A stretch of DNA of 50,580 nucleotides. Source: an uncultured Bacteroidota bacterium (GTDB lineage Bacteria; Bacteroidota; Bacteroidia; UBA4408). A program made the position numbers and the translations under genes. Positions 27,110-36,116 of this stretch are shown here, in pieces (positions within the stretch are counted from its first letter, which is position 1; each line of letters starts with the position of its first letter). Under the pieces are notes generated by a model that was given only the letters and a program-made list of their open reading frames with translations, had not been told where the DNA came from and made no database searches. Where the stretch lies: NCBI GenBank assembly GCA_903831265.1, contig CAIKXD010000256.1, positions 1 through 50,580 on the forward strand. The letters are read 5' to 3'.

Positions 27110-28294
27110 TTAATGTGAGCCACTTTTAATAATCGTGTACTTTGATTTAAGTTTCAAAAACCAACCTTCAAAAAAGGTAAAAGAAAGCCATGATACAAAT
27201 ATAGATACAGCTGTTATAACTGTATACATTAATAATTGAGGCAAGAATTCATTAGAAGGTTCGATGCCGATTTGTTTGAACAAATAAAACATGGCCGGTA
27301 TTAGCATAAAATGATACATATAAATACTGTACGAAATTTTACCAAGGAAATTATATACCCTATTTTCTAACTTTAAAAATGATTTGGGATTGCCCGAAAC
27401 ATTGGCAATAATTAATAAAAATATTACACTGTAAACCAAGTGCACTCCATCTTGCACTAAAGCCGGAGTATACAATATTAAAAAAGGAATTGCAATTAAA
27501 GCTAAAGGCAAAATTACAGGATGGTACACAATACTCTTGAATTTTTTTGGATATTTAAATAGAAAAAATGCTCCCATACCACCAGTTGTCATACATTCAA
27601 TTTTACTCATTGCAAAAAACTTTTTTATTATCACCAAAGTTGGATTTCCTAAACCCAATTTAAACATCAATAAAATCAAAACTTTAATCCCAATCATCAC
27701 AAAAAATACAAGCATCAACATATTGAAAACACTTTTAGCTTTTTTAGCCAAAACAGGCCATATCAAATAAAATTGTTCCTCAACACCTATTGACCATGTT
27801 TGGCTTATTAAAGGCACTGGATTAAACATTGAATGCGCTATATTGGGAAATATTATTAAGTATAAAAAAAGATTTAATCCGTAATGTTCATTAAGTTCTT
27901 TGTTCGTAAAGTTAAATCCACCTGTAGTGATATATGGGATAACAAAAAAGCCAAGAATTACTATCAAATAATACAGCGGCCAAATCCTAAGCACCCTTCG
28001 CCAGTAAAATTTTTTAACCGCTACTGTTCCTGTTTTGCCTTTTTCTACAAGTAATAAATATGTAATTAAAAATCCACTCAATACAAAGAAGAAATATACA
28101 CCTAAGCCACCTGCGTGGAAGATAATTTTTTGCAGAATATGAGTTAAGGTAAGTTCATCCGAGGTATTTTCAACCCATAACGTAGGATATCCTTTAAAAT
28201 GCTTTACCAATTCAATATGTGTAACCACAACAGAAAAAGCTGCAAAAAATCTTAATCCATTTAGTCCAGGAAAATATACTTTATCATTTTCCAT
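27110..28294 (-). CDS. Acyltransferase 3 family membrane protein
   Basis: 394 residues and about ten membrane segments. The catalytic His is in FFAAFSVVVTHIE near residue 22, after the signature GLNGLRFFAA. The RVLRIWPLYY loop and the SYSIYMYHF segment are standard for the OafA/NodX-like acyltransferase-3 family. It O-acylates extracellular sugars or lipids at the inner membrane. Coupled with the downstream fused spermidine synthase-like gene, but no polysaccharide cluster surrounds it. Confidence 0.9.
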   Translation of the reverse strand: MENDKVYFPGLNGLRFFAAFSVVVTHIELVKHFKGYPTLWVENTSDELTLTHILQKIIFHAGGLGVYFFFVLSGFLITYLLLVEKGKTGTVAVKKFYWRRVLRIWPLYYLIVILGFFVIPYITTGGFNFTNKELNEHYGLNLFLYLIIFPNIAHSMFNPVPLISQTWSIGVEEQFYLIWPVLAKKAKSVFNMLMLVFFVMIGIKVLILLMFKLGLGNPTLVIIKKFFAMSKIECMTTGGMGAFFLFKYPKKFKSIVYHPVILPLALIAIPFLILYTPALVQDGVHLVYSVIFLLIIANVSGNPKSFLKLENRVYNFLGKISYSIYMYHFMLIPAMFYLFKQIGIEPSNEFLPQLLMYTVITAVSIFVSWLSFTFFEGWFLKLKSKYTIIKSGSH

Positions 28295-28411
28295 GAATAT
28301 TGTATTTCATAAGGGGGTTTAATCTTTAAATAAGAAGCAAATATCTTATTTTTTTCGAATAGTTTAAAGCTACATTAAGTTTTAAATCGTGATATTAAAA
28401 TTTATCAGCAA

Positions 28412-29044
28412 TTAGGGTTGTTTTAGTTCGTATCCCATTTCAATAACACAGTTGTAACCATATACTTTATGTTTTCTAATTGATGCTCCAACGTACTTTA
28501 CTTCCTTATTCAATAACGATTTTCGGTGACTTAAATCAGGAATATCCTCATCAATCAATAAATCTATAACAATACTTAGTGCATCACTATAACCGTATTG
28601 ACAGTTTTCCAAAGCCATTAAGTATCTATTACTAAGCTTACTTGCTCTTTTCCCATAACTCTCTCCTTTTAAAGAAATATGACCTGTCTTTCCTTGTATC
28701 CCCATATCTGTAGCATGTTTCCTTGCTTCTTCATACAAATCATATTTTGGTTCAACTACATCGATTGACGACATACTTTCGAGCTCTTTAATTAAACTTT
28801 CTAAATAGATACTCTTTTCAATTGCCGCAGTATCCAAATAATTTCTCAAATAAGTTTTAGCAAATAATTTCGGATTTACTCTTACTAAATTTATATAAAA
28901 AATTACACCCTTTTCTTCAGCAGTAAGATAATCAGTGTCTTTTGCTGTTTTGCATTTTGCTATTGTGGCTCTATCCCATTCTTGATCATCTATTTTAAAT
29001 GAAACAAAGGTTAATGTTAACAAAGCAAGTAAATGCAACTTCAT
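28412..29044 (-). CDS. Secreted CAP-domain (SCP-like) protein
   Basis: 210 residues from ATG 29044, which opens a signal peptide (MKLHLLALLTLTFVSFK); the upstream ATG at 29086 would add 14 residues in front. The CAP fold is recognisable from VIFYINLVRVNPKLFA, LYEEARKHATDMGIQGKTGH (the first His position), NCQYGYSDALSIVIDLLIDEDIPDLSHRKSLLN (second His region) and YVGASIRKH...YNCVIEMG. Bacterial CAP proteins have unclear function, some being peptidoglycan- or protein-binding. It follows the amidohydrolase gene closely. Confidence 0.82.
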   Translation of the reverse strand: MKLHLLALLTLTFVSFKIDDQEWDRATIAKCKTAKDTDYLTAEEKGVIFYINLVRVNPKLFAKTYLRNYLDTAAIEKSIYLESLIKELESMSSIDVVEPKYDLYEEARKHATDMGIQGKTGHISLKGESYGKRASKLSNRYLMALENCQYGYSDALSIVIDLLIDEDIPDLSHRKSLLNKEVKYVGASIRKHKVYGYNCVIEMGYELKQP

Positions 29045-29098
29045 AGTATAACTTTGATTTAGAAAAAATAACTTATACATCAACAACTATAAAATAGT

Positions 29099-30751
29099 TT
29101 AAAAAACTTGCACGCCATCACTATATGTTTTCAATACTTTTATGTACGGAATATCATATTCATTGCATTGCATAACATCTTTATCTATAATTATGTAGTC
29201 AGCAGCCTTTCCTGCTTCTAAACTACCTTTTATTTTTTCTTCAAAACCTGCATAGGCTGCCCAAATAGTAAAAGCTTTAATTGCCTCTTCTCTGCTAATT
29301 TTATTTTTTGGCTCAAAACCATTGGCTGGTATTCTCTTTAAATCTTGTCGAACAACAGCCGCATAAATCCCTCTAAACGGATTAATTCCTTCCACCGGAA
29401 AATCACTCCCTCCTGCAATCATACCTGCATGCTCAATCAATTTTTTATAGGCATAAGCATTACTAGTTCTTTCTTTTCCTAGTCTGTCATAAACCCAATA
29501 CATATCAGAAATAGCATGTGTTGGTTGTACCGATGGAATAATTTTATTGATCGCAAACTTTGCAAAATCTAATTCATTGATTACCTGTGCGTGTTCTATT
29601 CTCCATCGCCTATCTGTATTGTTGCCTAAAACCTTATTGTATAAATTCAAAATAAATCGATTGGCAGAATCTCCTATACAATGTGTATTCATTTGAAATT
29701 TTGATGCAGCTATTTTTTTAGCATATGCTTCTAAAGTATCTGGGTGCGAAAGTAAAAATCCAATTTCTTTTTTTTTGTCATTATACGCACTTAAAAGGCA
29801 AGCGCCTCTCGAGCCCAAAGCGCCATCAGCATAAATCTTAAACGAATTTACAGTTAATTTATCTTTAAAAACAGGTCCGTTTTTTATGTAATATTCAAAG
29901 TTCAATGCATCAGGTTTTAGCATCGCATAAATTTTCATTTTTAATTGGCCAGTGCTTTGCAAACTATCAATAAATTCAACAATTTTTTTAGTGATGCCAG
30001 CTTCAACCACCGATGTTAAACCAACTTCAAAACAATTACGCTGCGCCTCCATCAAAGTTTCAAGTTTTTCGTTACTAGTTGGCTCAGGAATATGCTTGCT
30101 CACAAAATCTACAGCATTATCAACTAAAATACCTGTTAATATTTTTTTGCCGTTAACCAACTTTGTCTCAAAAACACCTCCTTCAATACTTAAATCAGCA
30201 GTAACACCTGCTATATCTAAAGCCTTTTGATTTGCCAAAGCAGCGTGACCGTCAATTCTAGCCAAAAAAACTGGTTTATCTGGAAATAAAATATCTAAGC
30301 TATCCTTGCTAGGAAATTCCTTCTCTTTCCAATCGTTTTGATCCCAACCACGCCCTTTTATCCATGGCGTTTTGCTTTTTCGAGCAAAATCAACAACCGT
30401 TGAAATCACTTGTTCAAAAGAGCGTGTACCAACTAAATCAACCTCTTTTAGACCTAACGCATAGTAATAAAAATGAGTATGAGCATCATACAAACCCGGC
30501 AGCACAGTCTTGCCATTTAAGTCGGTTTTCAAGGGTGCATCATACAATTCAAAAATACTTTTACTGCTGCCTGTGGCAACTACTTTGCCGTTTTTAACAG
30601 CCATTGCTTCTTGCTTCGAGAAAACTTTATCAACGGTATAAATAGTAGCATTGTAAATAATATAATCAACCTCTGTTTTGCTCTTGCAGGATATAAAAAA
30701 CAGTAAACAGAAAAAAATTGGAAGTAAGCTATTTTTCATCTTCATAAACAA
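29099..30751 (-). CDS. Exported amidohydrolase (YtcJ-like) lipoprotein
   Basis: About 550 residues (ATGs at 30751, 30745 and 30739 are all possible). A lipobox FFISC gives an envelope-anchored protein. Features of the amidohydrolase-3/YtcJ branch: PGLYDAHTHF (metal HxH), WIKGRGWDQNDW, ARIDGHAALAN, HCIGDSANRF, RIEHAQVI and AGGSDFPVEGINPF with the late metal Asp. It hydrolyses an unknown amide or related bond outside the inner membrane. Its start lies one base from the SDR stop, so the two genes are translationally coupled. Confidence 0.9.
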   Translation of the reverse strand: MFMKMKNSLLPIFFCLLFFISCKSKTEVDYIIYNATIYTVDKVFSKQEAMAVKNGKVVATGSSKSIFELYDAPLKTDLNGKTVLPGLYDAHTHFYYYALGLKEVDLVGTRSFEQVISTVVDFARKSKTPWIKGRGWDQNDWKEKEFPSKDSLDILFPDKPVFLARIDGHAALANQKALDIAGVTADLSIEGGVFETKLVNGKKILTGILVDNAVDFVSKHIPEPTSNEKLETLMEAQRNCFEVGLTSVVEAGITKKIVEFIDSLQSTGQLKMKIYAMLKPDALNFEYYIKNGPVFKDKLTVNSFKIYADGALGSRGACLLSAYNDKKKEIGFLLSHPDTLEAYAKKIAASKFQMNTHCIGDSANRFILNLYNKVLGNNTDRRWRIEHAQVINELDFAKFAINKIIPSVQPTHAISDMYWVYDRLGKERTSNAYAYKKLIEHAGMIAGGSDFPVEGINPFRGIYAAVVRQDLKRIPANGFEPKNKISREEAIKAFTIWAAYAGFEEKIKGSLEAGKAADYIIIDKDVMQCNEYDIPYIKVLKTYSDGVQVF

Positions 30752-31507
30752 TTATTTGCGTAAAGTAGTTGTGGCATTTGCTTGAGCCTTTGGTGTAATA
30801 ACAATATCACTTATATTTACATGATCCGGTCTAGAAACAGCCCAATAAATAGCTTCTGCAATGTCATGCGCACTCAATGGTATTAAACCCGAATAAACAT
30901 TTTTGGCTCTTTTTTCATCGCCCTTAAAACGAACTAAACTAAATTCTGTTTCCACCATGCCTGGTGCTATATTGGTAACTTTAACACCATGTTGCAAAAG
31001 GTCAATACGCATCGTTTGTGAAAGTGAATCAACTGCGTGCTTGGTGGCGCAGTAAACATTGCCATTAGCATAGTTTTCCTTTCCCGCTACAGAACTAATG
31101 TTAACAATATGTCCATATTTTTGTGCAGTCATTACAGGCGCAACCAAACGAGTAACATAGAGTAAACCTTTTAGATTAATATCAATCATGGCTTCCCAAT
31201 CGCTCAATAACCCTTCTTGTATAGGATTTAACCCAGCGGCTAAACCTGCATTATTTAATAAAACATCTATTTTTTTAAACTGAGACGGTAAATTACTAAT
31301 CGCATTTTCGCAGGCCACTTGATCGGCGATATCGAAATTTAAAGCCAAAACAGGACAATTATATTGTGAACTTAAATTGTCTGCTAATTTCTCCAATTTA
31401 TCTTTTCTTCTGCCCGTGATAATTAATTGATAGCCATTTTCAGAAAATAAATTAGCGCATGCTTCACCAATCCCTGAGGTTGCACCTGTAATAAGTATTG
31501 TTTTCAA
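30752..31507 (-). CDS. Classical SDR oxidoreductase
   Basis: 251 residues. The cofactor loop is TGATSGIGEA, the structural NNAG is present, and the catalytic triad is Ser in NISSVAG with YCATK. The pattern is close to the YdfG/serine-3-dehydrogenase-like group (NADP-dependent hydroxy acid/aldehyde reductases). It is the first gene of a minus-strand run SDR-amidohydrolase-CAP. Confidence 0.92.
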   Translation of the reverse strand: MKTILITGATSGIGEACANLFSENGYQLIITGRRKDKLEKLADNLSSQYNCPVLALNFDIADQVACENAISNLPSQFKKIDVLLNNAGLAAGLNPIQEGLLSDWEAMIDINLKGLLYVTRLVAPVMTAQKYGHIVNISSVAGKENYANGNVYCATKHAVDSLSQTMRIDLLQHGVKVTNIAPGMVETEFSLVRFKGDEKRAKNVYSGLIPLSAHDIAEAIYWAVSRPDHVNISDIVITPKAQANATTTLRK

Positions 31508-31656
31508 GTTTATTTATCTTTAAAGTTCTAGGCAAAAGTAATATCTTAATTAATTTATGAAGCTTTTAATAAGCTAACATTTTAAAAATTTATTTTTGAT
31601 ATGCTTTTAATTGTGATTTAAAACACTTTAATTTGAGTGTCCTAAAATAAAACAAT

Positions 31657-33435
31657 ATGAGCAATCCATTAAAAGGCGGTGAATTTTTAATCCGCGACAC
31701 ACAAGCCAGTGATATTTTTATTCCAGAACAATGGAATGAAGAGCAACAAATGATAGCACAATCGTGCACTGATTTTTTAGCTTCAGAGGTATGGCCTAAC
31801 TTAGATCGTATCGATGCTCAAGAAGAGGGATTAACTGTATCACTCTTAGATAAAGCTGCCGAATTGGGTTTACTTGGTTTAAATGTTCCCGAAGAGTATG
31901 GAGGTTTCGAAAAGGATTTTGTAACTGGAATGCTTGCCACAGAAGTATTGGGTGCAGGACATTCTTTTGCTGTATCAATCTCTGCACACACTGGTATTGG
32001 AACTTTACCTATTTTATATTATGGCAATGAAGCTCAAAAACAAAAATATATTCCTAAGTTGGCCAGTGGTGAGTGGAAAGCATGCTATTGCCTAACAGAG
32101 CCAAACTCAGGTTCTGATGCCAATAGTGGCAAAACAAAAGCTGTTTTGAGCGCCGATGGAAAGCATTATATCTTAAACGGACAAAAAATGTGGATAACCA
32201 ATGGCGGATTTGCCGAGGTTTTTACAGTTTTTGCTAAAATTGATGACGATGAAAATTTAAGTGCCTTTATTGTTGAAAAAAGCTTTGGTGGTATCAGTTT
32301 AAATCCAGAAGAGCATAAGATGGGAATTAAGGGTAGTAGCACCCGTCAGGTATTTTTTAATGATTGTAAAGTACCAGTAGAAAATCTTTTGTCGGAAAGG
32401 CAAAATGGATTTAAAATAGCTGTTAATATCCTTAATGTTGGCCGCATTAAACTTGCTGCTGCTGCACTTGGCGGATGTAAACGTACCTCAACAATTTCAA
32501 TTAACTATGCCAATGAGCGCCAACAGTTTGGTCGTGCAATTGCAAAGTACGGAGCAATTCGCTTCAAATTGGCCGAGCAAGCAATTCGCATATATGCAAT
32601 GGAAAGTGCCTTATATCGAGCTACGCAGAATATTGATGATGCCATAAATAATTTTGTTGCATCAGGTTTGGAAAGAGGAAAAGCTGTACTAAAAGGTGTT
32701 GAACAATTTGCACCTGAAGCTGCCATCATGAAAGTGGTTGGTAGCGAAGTATTGGACTATGTTGTTGATGAAGGGGTACAAATATACGGTGGTATGGGCT
32801 ACAGTGCCGAAGCGCCAATGGACAGAGCATACCGCGACAGTCGTATCAATCGAATTTTTGAGGGAACTAATGAAATTAACCGCATGCTAATTGTAGATAT
32901 GATGATCCGCAAAGCCATGAAAGGTGAACTTGATTTAATGGGCCCAGCACAAAAAGTAGCTGGTGAATTAATGAGTATTCCCGAATTTGGCAGTGATGAT
33001 GATGCGCCTTTTGCAAGAGAGAAAAAGTATATTACTAACTTTAAAAAGGCAGTATTAATGGTGGCCGGAGCAGCAGCTCAAAAATTAATGATGGAGCTTT
33101 CTAAAGAGCAAGAAGTACTAATTAACATTGCAGATATGATGATCGATTTGTATGTTTCAGAAAGTGTATTGTTACGTGCCGAAAAATTGAGTTCCCTAAA
33201 AGGTGAAAATAACTGTAAAGAGCAAATAGAAATAATGCGTGTTTACCTCAACGATGCAGCCGATCGCATCAATAAAAATGGGAAAGAAGCCATCAATTCT
33301 TTTGCCGAGGGAGATGAATTGCGCATGATGCTAATGGGCTTAAAACGTTTTACTAAAACAGAACCATTCAATGCAAAAGAAGCGCGCAGAATGGTTGCTG
33401 CAAAATTAATATCAGAAAACAAATACTGTTATTAA
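31657..33435 (+). CDS. Acyl-CoA dehydrogenase with C-terminal extension
   Basis: 592 residues, matching the long ACAD (VLCAD/ACAD9-like) group rather than the 380-residue short type. FAD/substrate motifs: CYCLTEPNSGSDANS, KMWITNGGFA, the central arginine region NYANERQQFGR, and QIYGGMGYSAEAPMDRAYRD followed by IFEGTNEINR, whose Glu is the usual catalytic base position. The last 170 residues form a second helical domain as in VLCAD. It performs the first oxidation step of fatty-acid beta-oxidation. It is monocistronic with a strong terminator. Confidence 0.94.
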   Translation: MSNPLKGGEFLIRDTQASDIFIPEQWNEEQQMIAQSCTDFLASEVWPNLDRIDAQEEGLTVSLLDKAAELGLLGLNVPEEYGGFEKDFVTGMLATEVLGAGHSFAVSISAHTGIGTLPILYYGNEAQKQKYIPKLASGEWKACYCLTEPNSGSDANSGKTKAVLSADGKHYILNGQKMWITNGGFAEVFTVFAKIDDDENLSAFIVEKSFGGISLNPEEHKMGIKGSSTRQVFFNDCKVPVENLLSERQNGFKIAVNILNVGRIKLAAAALGGCKRTSTISINYANERQQFGRAIAKYGAIRFKLAEQAIRIYAMESALYRATQNIDDAINNFVASGLERGKAVLKGVEQFAPEAAIMKVVGSEVLDYVVDEGVQIYGGMGYSAEAPMDRAYRDSRINRIFEGTNEINRMLIVDMMIRKAMKGELDLMGPAQKVAGELMSIPEFGSDDDAPFAREKKYITNFKKAVLMVAGAAAQKLMMELSKEQEVLINIADMMIDLYVSESVLLRAEKLSSLKGENNCKEQIEIMRVYLNDAADRINKNGKEAINSFAEGDELRMMLMGLKRFTKTEPFNAKEARRMVAAKLISENKYCY

Positions 33436-33449
33436 ATTAAACAAAATCT

Positions 33450-33485
33450 AAAAAAGTCCTTTCCTAATTGAAAGGACTTTTTTTT
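33450..33485. terminator. Terminator after the acyl-CoA dehydrogenase gene
   Basis: AAAAAGTCCTTTC and GAAAGGACTTTTT pair perfectly around a 6-nt loop, with extra T residues on the plus strand. Confidence 0.92.
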
Positions 33486-33542
33486 GTGCATTATAAGAAG
33501 TCAACACCTTAATTTGAAATCAAAAAGTCTTCAGTGGAAAAT

Positions 33543-33572
33543 AAAAAAATCCCTCTGCCTTAGAAGAGGGAG
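33543..33572 (-). terminator. Terminator of the arginine decarboxylase gene
   Basis: On the minus strand, TCCCTCT and AGAGGGA form a GC-rich stem with an 8-nt loop, followed by a run of seven T. It is 16 bp past the stop at 33588. Confidence 0.88.
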
Positions 33573-33587
33573 TTAGATTTGGGGTAA

Positions 33588-34979
33588 TTAATAGCCCAAT
33601 ATCTTCAACATCGATTTGTAACTCTGCTCCTTTGCAAACAACTTAGTGAAATATTCCCCATCTTCGTCCAAATCAATTATCACGTGCTTTGGGGCTGGTA
33701 TTAGACAATGTTGTATGCCTCCATAACCGCCTAGCGATTCTTGATAAGCACCCGTATGAAAAAATCCAATATACTGTGGCTTTTTCTTATCTAATTTTGG
33801 CAAAAATATTTGATTAATGTGGGCCTCCGAATTATAATAATCATCACTGTCGCATGTTAAGCCTCCTAAATTTACTTTTTCATATTCTTTATCCCAGTTA
33901 TTTATAGCCAACATAATAAAGCGCTGCTTAATGCCCCACGTATCTGGCAATGTGGTGATAAATGAAGAATCTATCATATTCCATAACTCTTTATCATTTT
34001 GGTATTTTTGATCAATAATGCTGTATAATGTTGCACCACTTTCTCCAACTGTAAAGCTTCCAAACTCACTAAAAATATTGGGCTCGTCAACACCATTTTC
34101 ATTGCATATTGTTTTAATGTGTAACACAATTTGCTCAGCCATATACTCATAATCGTAATTGAAAGCTAATGATGTTTTAATAGGAAAGCCGCCTCCAATG
34201 TCTATACTATCTAACTCAGGACAAACCTTTTTTAAATCACAATAAACATTAATACACTTGGTTAACTCATTCCAATAATAAGCAGTATCCTTAATTCCTG
34301 TATTGATAAAAAAGTGCAACATTTTTAATCGAAATTTACTACTGCCTTTTATTTTGGTATGATAAAATTCTACAATATCATTAGCTCTAATACCCAGCCT
34401 AGAAGTATAAAACTCAAAATCAGGCTCCTCCTCGGCAGCTATTCTAATTCCAATTTTACAAGGTTTCTTTATCGCCTTTTCATAATATTTTAACTCATCT
34501 TTTGTATCTAAAATTGGAGTAACATTTTCAAACCCGTCATTAATCAATTCAGAAATGGCTTGCAAGTAATTTGGACGTTTATAACCATTACAAATAACAT
34601 AGGTTTGCTTGGTAATATGCTTATTCTCATATAACTTCTTTACTATTGGAATATCAAAACCTGAGCTCGTTTCCAAATGAATATCATTTTTTAATGCCTC
34701 CTCAAGTACAAACGAAAAATGTGAGCTTTTTGTACAATAACAATAGGTATAAGTGCCTTTGTAATCCGCTTTAGCTATGGCCACATTAAACAAACGTTTT
34801 GCCTTTTGAATTTGAGAACTTATCTTCGGTAAATACGAAATCTTTAAAGGGGTGCCGTATTGTTTTATGATATCCATTAAAGGAATATCATAAAAATACA
34901 ATTCGTCATCTACAACTTTGAAGCCTTCTTGAGGAAAATCAAAGGTTTGGTCAATCAAATCAAAGTACCTGTGGCGCAT
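33588..34979 (-). CDS. Arginine decarboxylase, fold-III PLP enzyme
   Basis: 463 residues. The PLP lysine is in YCYCTKSSHF, near the start of the TIM barrel; HLETSSGFDI, IDIGGGFPIK (phosphate-binding Gly loop) and the C-terminal GAYQESLGGYGGIQHCL with the active-site region follow. It is shorter than the E. coli SpeA type (about 660) and matches the compact Bacteroidota form annotated as arginine decarboxylase. It converts arginine to agmatine for polyamine synthesis. It is divergent from arginase across a 180-bp gap, so the two genes share a control region. Confidence 0.88.
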   Translation of the reverse strand: MRHRYFDLIDQTFDFPQEGFKVVDDELYFYDIPLMDIIKQYGTPLKISYLPKISSQIQKAKRLFNVAIAKADYKGTYTYCYCTKSSHFSFVLEEALKNDIHLETSSGFDIPIVKKLYENKHITKQTYVICNGYKRPNYLQAISELINDGFENVTPILDTKDELKYYEKAIKKPCKIGIRIAAEEEPDFEFYTSRLGIRANDIVEFYHTKIKGSSKFRLKMLHFFINTGIKDTAYYWNELTKCINVYCDLKKVCPELDSIDIGGGFPIKTSLAFNYDYEYMAEQIVLHIKTICNENGVDEPNIFSEFGSFTVGESGATLYSIIDQKYQNDKELWNMIDSSFITTLPDTWGIKQRFIMLAINNWDKEYEKVNLGGLTCDSDDYYNSEAHINQIFLPKLDKKKPQYIGFFHTGAYQESLGGYGGIQHCLIPAPKHVIIDLDEDGEYFTKLFAKEQSYKSMLKILGY

Positions 34980-35159
34980 ATATAGTAATGGTTATAATAA
35001 TCTTATTAAATTTGCGAACGAATATACAAAGTCAGTTAATACTTTGGGTTTATTTTATTTAAAATATCTCATATTTTTTTAATTTAACTCACATTTAACA
35101 TCTAAACTGATTAAACTTGTATATTTACATTAATAGAAATATAAATTTAAAGATACATC

Positions 35160-36107
35160 ATGTTGAAGAAAGTAAAGTTTATTGAAATTAAATCAGAAAT
35201 AGGTGCAGGAACACGTGGTGCCAGTCTTGGCGTTGATGCCATTAAAATTGCTGCACTTGATTATGGAAGCGCATTATTTAAAAAAATTGAATCTATTGAA
35301 ATTGAAAATGAAAATCAACTCCTATTTGAGGCAGTTGGAAGTCCGCATGCTAAAAGAATAAAAGGAATTCTTAATTTATATGAACGTTTAGGAAAAGAAG
35401 TTTCTGAAACACTTAAAAACAATGGTTTTCCTGTAGTTTTAGCTGGTGATCACAGTACCGCCGGTGGTACAATTGCTGGCATAAAAATGGCTTATCCAAA
35501 ACAAAGATTAGGTGCTATTTGGATTGATGCACATGCCGATTTGCACTCTCCATTTACAACTCCAACAGGAAATATGCATGGAATGCCACTGGCTACAGCA
35601 CTCGCAGAAGATAACGCTATCAATAAAATAAATAAACTCGATAAAGAAACTACCGACTTATGGAATAAATTAAAAAAAGTAGGTGGTATTACTCCTAAAT
35701 TAAATTATAGAGATATTGTGTTTATTGCCCTACGCGATATAGAACCCGAAGAGGCTTATTTGTTGAAAAAACATAAGGTTAAAGTCTTTACCACTGCCGA
35801 AGTAAAAAGAAATGGGGTGGAAAAAATTGCAAGAGACACCTTAGCTCACTTAAGTGCATGTAACCAAATTTATGTTTCTTTTGATGTAGATAGTATGGAT
35901 TCATCCATAAGTAAAGGAACGGGAACTCCTGTTAGAAATGGCATTACCGAAAAAGAAGCCGGCAGTTTGTGTGTACGATTAATCCAAAATGGTAAAGTAT
36001 GTTGCTTCGAAATATGCGAGGTAAATCCAACGCTCGATAAAGAAAATCTAATGGCCGAGAATTCATTCGAAATTTTACAAAAAGTGGTAGCCCAGCTCAC
36101 CAATTAA
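35160..36107 (+). CDS. rocF: Arginase
   Basis: 315 residues of the ureohydrolase fold. Mn ligands are in AGDHSTAGG, IDAHADLHSP and SFDVDSMD. The loop TGNMHGMPLA corresponds to the substrate loop SGNLHGQP of arginases and differs from agmatinases, so arginine is the likely substrate. It splits arginine to ornithine and urea. It lies 9 bp before argS, giving an operon. Confidence 0.87.
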   Translation: MLKKVKFIEIKSEIGAGTRGASLGVDAIKIAALDYGSALFKKIESIEIENENQLLFEAVGSPHAKRIKGILNLYERLGKEVSETLKNNGFPVVLAGDHSTAGGTIAGIKMAYPKQRLGAIWIDAHADLHSPFTTPTGNMHGMPLATALAEDNAINKINKLDKETTDLWNKLKKVGGITPKLNYRDIVFIALRDIEPEEAYLLKKHKVKVFTTAEVKRNGVEKIARDTLAHLSACNQIYVSFDVDSMDSSISKGTGTPVRNGITEKEAGSLCVRLIQNGKVCCFEICEVNPTLDKENLMAENSFEILQKVVAQLTN

Positions 36108-36116
36108 TTAAAAAAA

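Noticed and set aside
29954-30230. 92-codon plus-strand frame inside the amidohydrolase gene
   Set aside because: It is antisense to conserved amidohydrolase sequence, with no start context or family match.
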